Assembly (NCBI RefSeq): GCF_000317675.1
Contig: NC_019776.1
Span: 2,046,001 to 2,110,000, forward strand
DNA from: Cyanobacterium aponinum PCC 10605
GTDB lineage: Bacteria; Cyanobacteriota; Cyanobacteriia; Cyanobacteriales; Cyanobacteriaceae
Length of the DNA stretch: 64,000 nt
Direction of reading: 5' to 3'
Part shown: one piece after another, positions 40,701 to 48,760 of the stretch
How positions within the stretch are numbered: position 1 is the stretch's first letter
How the letters are laid out: every line of letters starts with the position of its first letter
Notes under the pieces: model-generated
The model's input: only the letters and a program-made list of their open reading frames with translations
Told to the model about the DNA's origin: nothing
The model's database searches: none
Position numbers and translations under genes: made by a program

Positions 40701-41153
40701 TTGATTAATGTCTTCTTGTTGAATGCTATCTTTTAAAACTCCTACCTTTTTGCCGTCTAAATCTAATATTGTCTCTAACTTAAGACCTCTACGAGCATAA
40801 ACCTGAGACCAACTAGCTACAACTACTTCATGGTTAAAATCAAAGATGCGATCGCGCTCTGGAGAATAGGCAACATCTAACATCAAATCTAACTTGCCCT
40901 GCTCCACTAAACTTAAACACTGACTCCATTCACAGGGAATATAGTTAATAGACCAATTTTCTTGCTTACCAATTTCATTAATAATATCCACCCAAAAACC
41001 AGAAGGTTTCTTATCCTCATTAAAAAAAACCTTTGGCTGATTTTCGTAAATTCCAATGGTAACTGTTTCACTGGGATTTTGTGCTAAAACTTCCGATATT
41101 TTTACTGGACAAAGAAAGACGAAAAACCCCCATAACAGTCTTGAATATTTCAT
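37797..41153 (-). CDS. periplasmic-sensor PAS-GGDEF-EAL c-di-GMP enzyme
   Basis: The 1118-residue protein has a signal sequence, a periplasmic SBP family 3 domain (residues about 28-250, GFWVDIINEIGKQENWSINY), one membrane helix (about 266-286), three PAS domains with PAC ends, then GGDEF and EAL domains. The cyclase site ARLGGDEFVILLED is intact. In the phosphodiesterase domain the EAL text is EVL (FEVLIRW), retaining the Glu and Arg of ExLxR, and the second DDFGTGYS motif is present. It should sense an amino-acid-like ligand outside the membrane and adjust c-di-GMP. Whether synthesis or breakdown dominates cannot be told from sequence. Confidence 0.93.
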   Translation of the reverse strand: MKYSRLLWGFFVFLCPVKISEVLAQNPSETVTIGIYENQPKVFFNEDKKPSGFWVDIINEIGKQENWSINYIPCEWSQCLSLVEQGKLDLMLDVAYSPERDRIFDFNHEVVVASWSQVYARRGLKLETILDLDGKKVGVLKDSIQQEDINQYMKSFGISSELVEIDSFEQIFVLLEKGDIDAGIINHLFGKIAQTKFNVEKTNILLNPARLHFIVRDKDPKSLLPKLDRQLEKLIDNADSVYYQAKQKWLEPESKFSWLTVKNEIIDLVFYLPFIGLFFLLLRNFSLKKEVNHRIALEKKLKDSQQSYASLASSLPVGIFRTNNQFQCIYVNHHYTTLTGISFKDAIADKWKNAFHPDDKESILRLWEKSIKEKTIFEMECRFQHRDGKVVWVYTQSLPEYDSEGNLKGYVGTLTDISDRKLAELALKESEQRFRNMAKNVPGAIFRYILYPDYTDKVIYMSDGCYELWEIKAEEITDSIKILWNLVHPEDIPAMQESILKSAQTLQPWFWQWRITTPSGKKKWLEGFGRPTKLDDDTVLWDSLIMDVSNRKQAEINLAKSEERLRLVTENMSDLICLFNAEKKLIYATPSCESLLGYTATELKEIDLEALFHPDDHSYIYDNCSLYSTHSDEDSRTITYRILSKSGDYIWLETLSKKIYDDQGNLLYIQTTSRDVSDRISMEVQLKHDALHDKLTGLPNRNLLIKRLDLALKRNRRYAQSNFALLFFDLDNFKLVNDSLGHLIGDELLLQIGTLLQTFIRDTDIAARLGGDEFVILLEDIKEVEQAVVVARRILDSMRSPFMVSNRQVFTNSSIGIVIGNHKHKTPQDVLRDADIAMYRAKHQGKGKYAIFDPHMHQQTVLRLNLENNLRKALEENQFVLYYQPIINLDKLTTEGFEVLIRWQHPQEGIVFPCDFISVMEEIGLINDLGEWIFKTACQQLSQWQNQFNLPLKININLSVQQLTESIIPLLDKILDIYPIQQNTLVLEITESMLIKDFEGTNNLLSQIKQRSIQISIDDFGTGYSCLGYLHQLSVDALKIDRSFMNFSSSKNHNQVIVSSILALAQSLGIRAIAEGIETEEQRQWLISQKCKLGQGYLFSPPIAKDKATDWLNFQRLN

Positions 41154-41235
41154 TGATAAAGAAAGCCATTATAATTAAAATCTTTCCATCTTTAAGTATA
41201 AGTTATTTGAATTAAGTTATCTGAGCTAAGAGTTA

Positions 41236-43026
41236 CTAACTTCTAATGAGTTTTTCAATGTCTTGACTTGACTGGGGATGACCAAATAAGTAACCTTGCA
41301 CATATTCACATTGATACTGTTTAACTTTGTTTAGTTGAAATTCTGTTTCTACTCCCTCCGCCACTACTTCCATATCTAAGTTATGAGCTAAATTCACTAT
41401 ACTTGCAAGGATTTTTTCTTTTTTTTCATGTTTTCCAATGGCACGAATAAAACAGGAATCAACTTTCAAAATATCGATGGGAAACTGATATAAGCGACTG
41501 AGAGACGAATAACCTGTACCAAAGTCATCAATACACAATTTTACACCTAATTCCTTTAATTCTTTTAACATTAAATCTGCAGTATTATTATTTCCTAAAA
41601 TAGCACTTTCGGTAATTTCTAATTTAATTAAGTGGCGATCGCATTTTGTTTTTTGTAGAATATCATCCACTGTCGCAACTAAATCAGACTGTTTAAATTG
41701 ACGGGGAGACAAGTTAATATTCATAAATAAAGAATTACTTGAATTTAACTGATTAAACTTTCTTGATTGCTCACAAGCCTTTGTTAGTACCCATTTACCA
41801 ATATCAATAATCAGACCCGTTTCTTCGGCTAAAGGAATAAACTCGGCGGGAGAAATTGCACCTTTTTCGGGATGATGCCAACGCAATAAAGACTCAAAGC
41901 CGACTATGGTTTGCTCACTAACCGAAACTATTGGTTGATAAAAAAGCTCTAATTGTTCTCTTTCAAGGGCTTTACGCAAATCATTTTCTAAATTTAAGCG
42001 TTTAACTGCCACTTGGTGCATGGTTTTATTAAAAATTGCCGAGCGAGACTTCCCCAAAGATTTCGCCCGATACATAGCTAAGTCTGCATCTCTTAACATT
42101 TCCTCTTGAGTTTCATAACCCAAATTACTTAAAGCAATTCCGATACTGCAAGACGTAAATACCTCTTGAGAGCCTAAAGTTAAAGGTTTCTGTAGATTAA
42201 ATTGGATGCGATCGGCAATTTTAGAAACAATACTTAAATCATTCACGTTCTCAATGATAATTGTAAACTCATCTCCCCCCAAACGAGCTAATTTATCTTG
42301 AGGGCGAATACTTTTTTTGATTCTTTGGGCTACTTCTTGTAAAAAAACATCCCCCACTGAATGCCCTAAAGTATCATTAATTAACTTAAAACCATCCAAA
42401 TCTAAAAACAAAAGAGCAAACATAGAATCTTGACATTGATTTGCCTTGATCAAACTTTTATGTAATTCATTGAGAAACCAACCTCGATTGTATAAACCCG
42501 TTAAAGAATCATGAAAAGCATCATAGATTAATTTTTTCTCCGCTTCTTTTTTTTCAGTTACATCTCTTTGAATAGCTAAATAATGAGTTAATTTCCCTTC
42601 CGAATTATAAATAGGTTCAATATGCCATTGATTATAAAATTCCGTGCCATCCTTACGATAGTTGATTGCTTCTCCAAAAAAGACTTTTCCCTTTCTTAAA
42701 TTATTTTTTAATTCTCTAAAAATTGTACGATCTGTATTTGGTCCTTGTAAAATACGAGGAGTTTTGCCTATAATTTCACTCTCCTGATACCCAGTCATTT
42801 TCGTGAAAGCCTTATTTACAAATACTATTCTTGGTCCTGGATAATCTAGTTGTGTATCTGTAATTACAATAGAATCATGAGCGCTATGAACCGCCGCCGC
42901 CAACAATGTCACTTCTTCTGACCTATTTTTTCCTACTAAGTCAGATAATTTTTGTGTCGATGAAGATGAAATAGCAGAAATGGGATTTTCCATGACATTA
43001 CCTGAAGAATGTTGGCGAGAAATCAT
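41236..43026 (-). CDS. PAS-GGDEF-EAL c-di-GMP enzyme with LOV-like PAS
   Basis: The 596-residue soluble protein has one PAS domain (residues about 45-160), a GGDEF domain (RLGGDEFTIII) and an EAL domain (FESLLRWHHP, DDFGTGYSSLS). The PAS carries the LOV-type wording KTPRILQGPNTDR, but the photoactive cysteine of NCRFLQG is replaced by proline, so flavin photochemistry through a cysteinyl adduct is not expected. EAL appears as ESL, with Glu and Arg retained. The gene follows on the same strand upstream of the periplasmic-sensor enzyme, 82 bp apart, and the two may share regulation. Confidence 0.92.
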   Translation of the reverse strand: MISRQHSSGNVMENPISAISSSSTQKLSDLVGKNRSEEVTLLAAAVHSAHDSIVITDTQLDYPGPRIVFVNKAFTKMTGYQESEIIGKTPRILQGPNTDRTIFRELKNNLRKGKVFFGEAINYRKDGTEFYNQWHIEPIYNSEGKLTHYLAIQRDVTEKKEAEKKLIYDAFHDSLTGLYNRGWFLNELHKSLIKANQCQDSMFALLFLDLDGFKLINDTLGHSVGDVFLQEVAQRIKKSIRPQDKLARLGGDEFTIIIENVNDLSIVSKIADRIQFNLQKPLTLGSQEVFTSCSIGIALSNLGYETQEEMLRDADLAMYRAKSLGKSRSAIFNKTMHQVAVKRLNLENDLRKALEREQLELFYQPIVSVSEQTIVGFESLLRWHHPEKGAISPAEFIPLAEETGLIIDIGKWVLTKACEQSRKFNQLNSSNSLFMNINLSPRQFKQSDLVATVDDILQKTKCDRHLIKLEITESAILGNNNTADLMLKELKELGVKLCIDDFGTGYSSLSRLYQFPIDILKVDSCFIRAIGKHEKKEKILASIVNLAHNLDMEVVAEGVETEFQLNKVKQYQCEYVQGYLFGHPQSSQDIEKLIRS

Positions 43027-43438
43027 TGTAAATAATTAGAAATATATAGAATTAGTGAGGTAAAAGAATTATTGTTAATTTCTCAATATAAATTTACCTA
43101 GATTTAATTATAAAGGAAATATTAAGACTGATAAAAACAGATAAGCTAGAACCCGTCTAAATCGTTATTAAATAGGCAACAGGCAATAATAGGCAACAGG
43201 CAATGGACAAAGGTAAATAGTTAATAGTTGATAATTAAAAATTAAAAATTAAGAATTAAAAACCCTGAACTCCGGTAGGGGCGAATGGCCATTCGCCCCT
43301 ACTTCTCCCTCATCCCCTCATCCCCCTCTTGCAACCTGACCTTATAGGATATTTAAATCGAACTGAGGTTAAATAGTAAATAGTAAATAGTGAAGAATTG
43401 TCCATTGTTAACTAGAATAGGGTCAATTATTTATTATC
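43027..43438. repeat. 412-bp divergent region with composite repeat
   Basis: The repeat part (about 43170-43395) contains AGGCAACAGGCAATAATAGG, AATTAAAAATTAAGAATTAA, the perfect palindrome at 43278-43297 inside GTAGGGG...CCCCTAC, CTCATCCCCTCATCCC, CTTATAGGATATTTAAATC and CGAACTGAGGTTA. The remainder is AT-rich and should contain the promoters of the flanking divergent genes. Confidence 0.8.
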
Positions 43439-44311
43439 GTGGTTGAAACCATCATTGGTAAATCAATGGCTAATCAAACTTTTGTTTCCACTACTACCAT
43501 TAGAAGTCGCCGAGAAGAAAGAAAAAAAGAGCGTAGATGGCGAGATTTTATTGCAGTAGTACGTTTTTTGATGATTTTATCTTTAACAGGGGGAGTGTTT
43601 TGGTTTATTACTTTACCTAATTGGGTAATTAAGAATAGTCAGCAGATAGATATTGAAGGTAATAATTTACTTAGTGATGATGAGGTGCGTAGTTTAATTC
43701 CTTTACAGTATCCTCAATCTTTATTGAAGCTATCCACCCAAGAGTTAGGCAAAAATTTACAGACTTTAGCACCAGTTAACAATGTTGTTATTCAAAAAGA
43801 GTTATTCCCCCCTCATTTAAAAATTTCTTTAGAAGAGAAAAAACCAGTTGCGATCGCACTTGCTCCTGAAATAGAGGAAAAAACCAATAAATTAACAATT
43901 CAAACTATCGGATATTTAGATGAAGATGGAGTATTTGTTTCTAATGAAGTGTACCACAATTTAAAAGAAAATCCAGAGCAACTACCGACATTAAAAATAA
44001 TTGGAGCGCCCCAGACTTATCTTCCTTATTGGCAAGAATTATATGGGTTTTTGACTCAATCTACTGTCAAGATTAATACCGTTGACTGGCAAAATCCTAC
44101 TAACCTAGTACTACTTACGGACTTAGGAAAAATATACTTAGGTGCTTATACCCAGAAAAAATTTCCACAACAACTAATGGTATTAGAAAAACTTAAAGTT
44201 ATTACTGCCCAAGTGCGTCGAGAAGATATTATCTATATTGATTTAACAGACCCTGAAATTCCTTCCATTAGTAAAAAAGAACCAGTGAAAGAGGAGAAAA
44301 ATAGCAATTAA
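43439..44311 (+). CDS. ftsQ: cell division protein FtsQ (POTRA-domain, DivIB type)
   Basis: The 290-residue protein has a basic N-terminus (RSRREERKKERRWRDF), one membrane helix (residues about 40-60), then a POTRA domain (QQIDIEGNNLLSDDEVRSLI) and the FtsQ/DivIB beta domain (KISLEEKKPVAIALAPEIEE, IDLTDPEIPSISKK at the end). FtsQ links early and late divisome proteins in the periplasm. The frame begins with GTG at 43439; an ATG at 43466 is an equal alternative that removes nine residues. ftsZ is often next to ftsQ in cyanobacteria, but here it is not, so the gene stands alone. Confidence 0.87.
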   Translation: MVETIIGKSMANQTFVSTTTIRSRREERKKERRWRDFIAVVRFLMILSLTGGVFWFITLPNWVIKNSQQIDIEGNNLLSDDEVRSLIPLQYPQSLLKLSTQELGKNLQTLAPVNNVVIQKELFPPHLKISLEEKKPVAIALAPEIEEKTNKLTIQTIGYLDEDGVFVSNEVYHNLKENPEQLPTLKIIGAPQTYLPYWQELYGFLTQSTVKINTVDWQNPTNLVLLTDLGKIYLGAYTQKKFPQQLMVLEKLKVITAQVRREDIIYIDLTDPEIPSISKKEPVKEEKNSN

Positions 44312-44464
44312 TTTATTGTTTGGGATGTTAGGAAAGAGGTGTCAGGTGTCAGGTTTCGGAGTTAGGAGTTAAGAGTTAGAAGTTATTAATTATCAACTAT
44401 TTACCTTTGCCCTTTGCCCCTTGTCCCTTGCCCTTGTTACTTTGCCTTTTAATTCATAAAAATT
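44312..44464. repeat. composite repeat spacer
   Basis: The spacer contains AGGTGTCAGGTGTCAGGTTTC, TTATTAATTATCAACTATTT and CCTTTGCCCCTTGTCCC words of the window-wide composite. No palindrome is present in this copy. Confidence 0.7.
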
Positions 44465-44935
44465 ATGTCTAATAGAGTTAGAATATCTCAGGATAAAGCT
44501 GATTTAGTCCAAAATTTAGTAATCTCTCCTGATAATCCCCAAGGAGTATTTTCTACTTATGCGGATTTAATGGCTTTCGCCGCCGCTTTAGGTAAAAGGT
44601 ATAATTTTTCTGTGACTTTAGGTGCGATCGCAAAAGAACCTTCCCCCATCAGTATAGAGGTTTTTAACTCCCGTGGTTATGAATCTTTATTTAAACTGTT
44701 AGGCATTACTAGCACCCACAACTTAAATATTATTTCTAGCTATGAAGAGAATCAAGAAGAAGCCAGAATTAAAATTTTTGAAGAATATGCCAATGGCGGA
44801 TTAGATAGATTACAACAACAATTAAAAGGAGCAGTTGACTATAGTGAGAGAATATTATTAATTCTTACTCAAGAAAAAGAGTGTCTTTCAAACGGGGAAA
44901 ATAAGAATTTCGACCTTAGAAAATTTATTAAATAG
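44465..44935 (+). CDS. DNA phosphorothioation-associated protein 4 candidate (DndB-E-linked family), orphan
   Basis: The 156-residue protein reads NRVRISQDKADLVQNLVISP, GVFSTYADLMAFAAALGKRY, then ISIEVFNSRGYESLFKLLGI and IKIFEEYANGGLDRLQQQLK. I recall this pattern from the family called DNA phosphorothioation-associated protein 4, which often sits near dnd genes that put sulfur into the DNA backbone. No dndB, dndC, dndD or dndE homologue is in this window, so the gene is an orphan here. Its activity is unknown in the family. The protein is soluble. It is followed 67 bp downstream by a 2Fe-2S protein gene. Confidence 0.6.
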   Translation: MSNRVRISQDKADLVQNLVISPDNPQGVFSTYADLMAFAAALGKRYNFSVTLGAIAKEPSPISIEVFNSRGYESLFKLLGITSTHNLNIISSYEENQEEARIKIFEEYANGGLDRLQQQLKGAVDYSERILLILTQEKECLSNGENKNFDLRKFIK

Positions 44936-45002
44936 GAGGATAATAAAGCGATTTTTAGCTTGATGTGGAATAACATTTGTTCGAGCTTTTCAAAGAGGAA
45001 AA

Positions 45003-45257
45003 ATGCTTAAAGAAAACTTATTTTTATGTATGGGTTCAGCCTGTCATCAGTTAGGAGTTTATGAAGTTTTACCAAAACTACAAGCATTAATGAGTGAGTA
45101 TAATATAGACCAAATAGTTGAATTAAAAGGTTGTTTTTGCTTAGAAACTTGTAGCTCGGGAATTGTTATGAAATTTAAAGACCATTTATTTATTAATATT
45201 AGCCCTCAAAACTTAGAAGAAAAATTTATCCATGAAATTTTACCCATGATTAAATAA
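45003..45257 (+). CDS. thioredoxin-like [2Fe-2S] ferredoxin (NuoE-type)
   Basis: The 84-residue protein has the four-cysteine pattern of thioredoxin-fold 2Fe-2S ferredoxins: CMGSACHQ at the N-terminus and GCFCLETCSSG about 30 residues later. It matches the small NuoE-like proteins that accompany [FeFe] hydrogenases and NADH-linked complexes, where they pass electrons. It is shorter than full NuoE, which has an extra helical N-terminus. An AAAGAGG ribosome site precedes the ATG. A PAS-domain protein gene follows 97 bp downstream. Confidence 0.85.
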   Translation: MLKENLFLCMGSACHQLGVYEVLPKLQALMSEYNIDQIVELKGCFCLETCSSGIVMKFKDHLFINISPQNLEEKFIHEILPMIK

Positions 45258-45354
45258 AATTAATTTATAGCTATTTTTTCCTTATTTATTAAGTTTAAAT
45301 CTTAAATTATACTCCCTTTAAAGTAATATTTTCCTCAAAGCACTGATTAAAATA

Positions 45355-45858
45355 ATGTTAGAAAATAATCATAACTATCTCTATAAATTAGCGTGGGAAT
45401 ATCACCCCAATGCACTAATTGCCGTCAATTCTGACCTAGAAATTCAGTTGGTTAACCCTGCTTTTTGTACACTATTTAAACTGGAAAGTTGTGCAATCAA
45501 AGGTCAATCAGCTGTTAATATTCTCGGTGATATAGAACATTTAAAAAGTGCTTGGAAAGAGAATAAAAATATAGAAAATTCAATTAAAGAATATCCTAAA
45601 CCAGAGATATTTGTTAAAGAATTTATTTACCCTATAGAAGAAAAAAATTTGATTCTCTGCATAATGATAGATCTAACGTCTGAAATTAAACAAAAGAAAG
45701 AATTAACAAAAATGCAAGAACAAATGATTAAACAAGTAAATAATGTTGTTAATAATCAGATGAAAGTTGCCCAAGAAATTGCAGGACTTTTGGGGGAAAC
45801 AACAGCAGAGACAAAAGTTAATTTATTTAAGTTATTACAATTGTTTAATAATCAATAA
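45355..45858 (+). CDS. PAS-domain protein of the [FeFe]-hydrogenase-accessory type
   Basis: The 167-residue protein has a PAS domain (residues 12-105, WEYHPNALIAVNSDLEIQLV) and a coiled C-terminal helix. The end, MKVAQEIAGLLGETTAETKV, closely resembles the last helix of PAS proteins that sit in operons of [FeFe] hydrogenases in anaerobic bacteria. There the order is often 2Fe-2S protein, kinase or PAS protein, hydrogenase. Here only the 2Fe-2S protein precedes it; no hydrogenase gene is within the window. A redox or ligand sensor role is inferred from the PAS fold. The start ATG at 45355 fits the PAS boundary. Confidence 0.75.
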   Translation: MLENNHNYLYKLAWEYHPNALIAVNSDLEIQLVNPAFCTLFKLESCAIKGQSAVNILGDIEHLKSAWKENKNIENSIKEYPKPEIFVKEFIYPIEEKNLILCIMIDLTSEIKQKKELTKMQEQMIKQVNNVVNNQMKVAQEIAGLLGETTAETKVNLFKLLQLFNNQ

Positions 45859-45910
45859 TAGCGATTAAAAAATCATCCATTTTTTTTATTAATGATAATT
45901 ATGACGCTCT

Positions 45911-46798
45911 TTAATTTCCTTTTAAATAACCTCTTTCTTGAAGAAATGCTTTTAAAGCGGTGGGGAAATCGGGATGTTGTCCGACTTCTTCAAGTTCTGC
46001 ATTATAAATAGTTAAACCAGTAGTATCATTACGATCGAAGTTTTCTAACATAAATTGCCAACCTTCTTCATACTCATCTAGTAAAATTTTTTGAGCCACA
46101 TATCCAGCTAAAACCCCATTGACTTCATAATCATTTGCTATTCCTTCTTGTAGGGCTGTTAGCATATTATCGGCGGTTTCTCGTAGATAATTAGGATAGT
46201 TACGAGTATTTTCGATTAGTTCTCCTTTTCCTACGTCATAAATTAAACTAGGAGGATAAGACCCTGCATAAGAACTAAAAGCATAAAGAAAACTATTATC
46301 ATTAGTCACAAATTGCAAAGAATTATCCCCTTTTAAGTCTTTAAAAACTCCTCCGCCGGAGTTTAAATTTTCGATACTGGTTTCAACAAATTCTCCATCC
46401 AACCATGTATAAATATAAAAACTTGTACAACAATGAGCACCACCACTGTAGGTTTCAATAACAATGTAAGGATAGGGATTATCTTTTTCTGAGGGTTGAA
46501 AATAAACTTGAGAAAAAAAAGTCTCTTTAGATGCTTTTAATTTTTCTTTTCCTTGATAAAAAAGTCTATATTTTAAATTATTGTCATTACTTTCAAAATT
46601 ATAGGGCTGGAAATCAATTTCAATGGATAAGTCTCCTTCGGTTAGCCTTTTACCTTGAAATGCTGGTGTTTCATTGGTTAACTCTAATTGATTCTTAATC
46701 TGTGTTTCCGCTAATACTTTATCTGGTAAAAAAGAGGAAATTAAAGAGAATGAAATAAGAAAATACGCTCCAGTGCCAAAAATAGTTGAATATTTCAT
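45911..46798 (-). CDS. hypothetical secreted protein
   Basis: The 295-residue protein has a signal peptide (FGTGAYFLISFSLISSFLPD, ending near AETQ). The mature part contains LSIEIDFQPYNFESNDNNLK and a segment YSGGAHCCTSFYIYTW with a Cys pair and histidine that resembles secreted proteins with a conserved GGAHCC motif. It lacks further membrane segments. The C-terminal part is helical and acidic. The family has no function I can name. The gene is convergent with the PAS gene upstream and is separated from the NIL-ferredoxin gene by 197 bp. Confidence 0.75.
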   Translation of the reverse strand: MKYSTIFGTGAYFLISFSLISSFLPDKVLAETQIKNQLELTNETPAFQGKRLTEGDLSIEIDFQPYNFESNDNNLKYRLFYQGKEKLKASKETFFSQVYFQPSEKDNPYPYIVIETYSGGAHCCTSFYIYTWLDGEFVETSIENLNSGGGVFKDLKGDNSLQFVTNDNSFLYAFSSYAGSYPPSLIYDVGKGELIENTRNYPNYLRETADNMLTALQEGIANDYEVNGVLAGYVAQKILLDEYEEGWQFMLENFDRNDTTGLTIYNAELEEVGQHPDFPTALKAFLQERGYLKGN

Positions 46799-46995
46799 AG
46801 GTTTTTTTGTTAAAAATTCAATTGAAAATTAAATATTTTTTGAGGACTTATGTTGAAACAAAATATGATAAAGAATATCTCCTAAAAACTAAAAATTAGG
46901 GTAAATACCTTAATTTATAAGCACTTTTACTGATTTGGTGACTCGGTGACTTCTACCTTTACCACCAAATTTTTCCTTATAACCCCAAGTAAGTG

Positions 46996-47400
46996 TTACA
47001 TATTGCTTGTAATAGCTTGTACAGGGCAAGTGGGAATACATTGTTCACAAACAATACAAGTTTGTTGCCTAAATTGTAATTGATAACTACTAGGATTAAT
47101 GGTTAAAGATTCTGTGGGACATACTCCTGTACACAAACCGCAGTGAACACAAATTTCCTCATCAATAACTATTTCTCCTGTTGTTAGGGATACTCCTATG
47201 TTATTGCTTTTCATCCAATCGATCGCAGCTTCTAATTGATCAATATCTCCCGATAACTCTAAAACCAGTTTCCCGACTTGATTTGGGGCAACAGCCGCTC
47301 GAATAATATTTGCCGCAATGTTAAATTCTTTTGCCAATCGATAAGTAACGGGCATTTGTACCACTGTACGGGGAAAACTAAGGGTTACTCTTTTCTTCAT
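46996..47400 (-). CDS. NIL domain 4Fe-4S ferredoxin-like protein
   Basis: The 134-residue protein has an N-terminal NIL domain (residues 1-75, NIIRAAVAPNQVGKLVLELS and IGVSLTTGEIVIDEE) and a C-terminal bacterial-type ferredoxin with two clusters: CVHCGLCTGVCP and CIVCEQCIPTCP. The NIL domain is the substrate-binding module of methionine ABC ATPases. Such NIL-ferredoxins occur in cyanobacteria and methanogens, where related proteins support sulfur transfer for homocysteine or methionine synthesis. A role in sulfur assimilation is therefore possible but unproven. All eight cysteines are present. The gene is transcribed alone. Confidence 0.9.
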   Translation of the reverse strand: MKKRVTLSFPRTVVQMPVTYRLAKEFNIAANIIRAAVAPNQVGKLVLELSGDIDQLEAAIDWMKSNNIGVSLTTGEIVIDEEICVHCGLCTGVCPTESLTINPSSYQLQFRQQTCIVCEQCIPTCPVQAITSNM

Positions 47401-47680
47401 TTCTACTTATAAAAATCCATCTATATCAATAATAGACCTAGTACAAAATAAAAACTAGAATTAAATTAACCTAAAAATCTGTTTGAAAAGCACTATTTCC
47501 GATGATTGCCCTCTCCCCTCATCACCTCATCACCTAAACACTCTAACACCTACCGCCTAAAACCTGATACCTTCCTAAATCACATATTCCTACTGAATAA
47601 CTGAGTCCATGGAGACAGAGTCATAACTGGGGTTACAATATATTAAAGTTGCGCCTATTGTGAATGAGATTATCAAAGTA
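47401..47680. other. 280-bp divergent spacer with composite repeat remnant
   Basis: The spacer between the NIL-ferredoxin and FAD oxidoreductase genes contains a partial composite at about 47505-47610 (CTCCCCTCATCACCTCATC, ACACTCTAACACCTACC, CTGATACCTTCC). No ORF or RNA gene is seen. Confidence 0.6.
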
Positions 47681-48760
47681 ATGAAAAAAATTATTATTGT
47701 CGGTAGTGGTATTGTAGGAAGTGCGATCGCATATGAACTAAGTAATAATTCTGAATTTGATATTACCTTAATCGATGAAAAAAATCCAGGCACGGGGGCA
47801 ACTGGGGCGGCTTTGGGAATTTTAATGGCAATTATTAGTCTTAAAACGAAAGGCAGAGCTTGGAAATTAAGGGAGTTAAGTCTTAAGCGATATAAAACTT
47901 TGATTTCCGAATTAGAAAATTTCACAGGTTTATCAATTCCCCATAATCGGCAGGGTATTGTCAAGTTATTATTTACAGAGGAACAACTTCAAAGATACGC
48001 AAAATTAGCCCAATTTAGGGCTTCTCAGGGCTATAAATTGGATATTTGGGATCAATCTTTATTAAAATTTCATTGTCCAGAAATTAACACTTCTTCAATA
48101 GTTGGGGCTGTTTATTCCCCTGATGATTGGCAGGTTAGTCCTACATTTTTAACTAAAGCCCTTGTCAAAGGTGCATCGATGAAAGGAGTTAAATGTATTT
48201 TCGGAGAGAAAGTTAAGGGTTTGAATATTCGTTCGGAAAATCATACTGAAGTTATTTTAGAAAATCAATCTTTATCTGCAGATATAGTAATTATAGCAAC
48301 GGGTTTAGGTACTTCTTCTCTATTAGAATCATTGCACATACCCATCGAAATTAAACCAGTATTAGGACAAGCATTGTTAGTAAAATATGACCAATGGCAA
48401 AGCAAAGAGGATTTTAATCCAGTCATTACGGGAAATGATATTCATATCGCCCCTATGGGTAATAATGAGTTTTGGTTAGGGGCAACCGTCGAATTTCCTG
48501 ATAGTAAGGGAGAAGTCATTGCAAAAGACCAATTATTACAAAATTTACGCTCAGATGCGATCGCATTTTGTCCCAGTTTAGCCCAAGCTCCCATCATGTT
48601 ATCATGGACAGGGAAAAGACCACGTCCCGAAGGGAAATCTGCTCCTATAATTGAAAAATTAGAACCCTACAAAAATATTATCTTAGCAACGGGACATTAT
48701 CGTAATGGTGTTTTACTAGCCCCCGCTACCGCTTTAATAATCAAAGAAATGATAACTTAA
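47681..48760 (+). CDS. FAD-dependent oxidoreductase of the DAO/DadA (glycine oxidase-like) family
   Basis: The 359-residue flavoprotein begins with the dinucleotide motif IIIVGSGIVGSAIAYELS, then GTGATGAALGILMA. A long substrate domain follows, and the C-terminal FAD tail reads LATGHYRNGVLLAPATALII. The HYRNG text is typical of glycine oxidase/ThiO-type members that oxidise small amines. In cyanobacteria ThiO-like proteins serve thiazole formation for thiamine, but thiG and thiS are not nearby, so substrate is open. I use the ATG at 47681; a GTG seven codons earlier is possible. The gene ends 3 bp inside the broken tautomerase gene on the opposite strand. Confidence 0.87.
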   Translation: MKKIIIVGSGIVGSAIAYELSNNSEFDITLIDEKNPGTGATGAALGILMAIISLKTKGRAWKLRELSLKRYKTLISELENFTGLSIPHNRQGIVKLLFTEEQLQRYAKLAQFRASQGYKLDIWDQSLLKFHCPEINTSSIVGAVYSPDDWQVSPTFLTKALVKGASMKGVKCIFGEKVKGLNIRSENHTEVILENQSLSADIVIIATGLGTSSLLESLHIPIEIKPVLGQALLVKYDQWQSKEDFNPVITGNDIHIAPMGNNEFWLGATVEFPDSKGEVIAKDQLLQNLRSDAIAFCPSLAQAPIMLSWTGKRPRPEGKSAPIIEKLEPYKNIILATGHYRNGVLLAPATALIIKEMIT

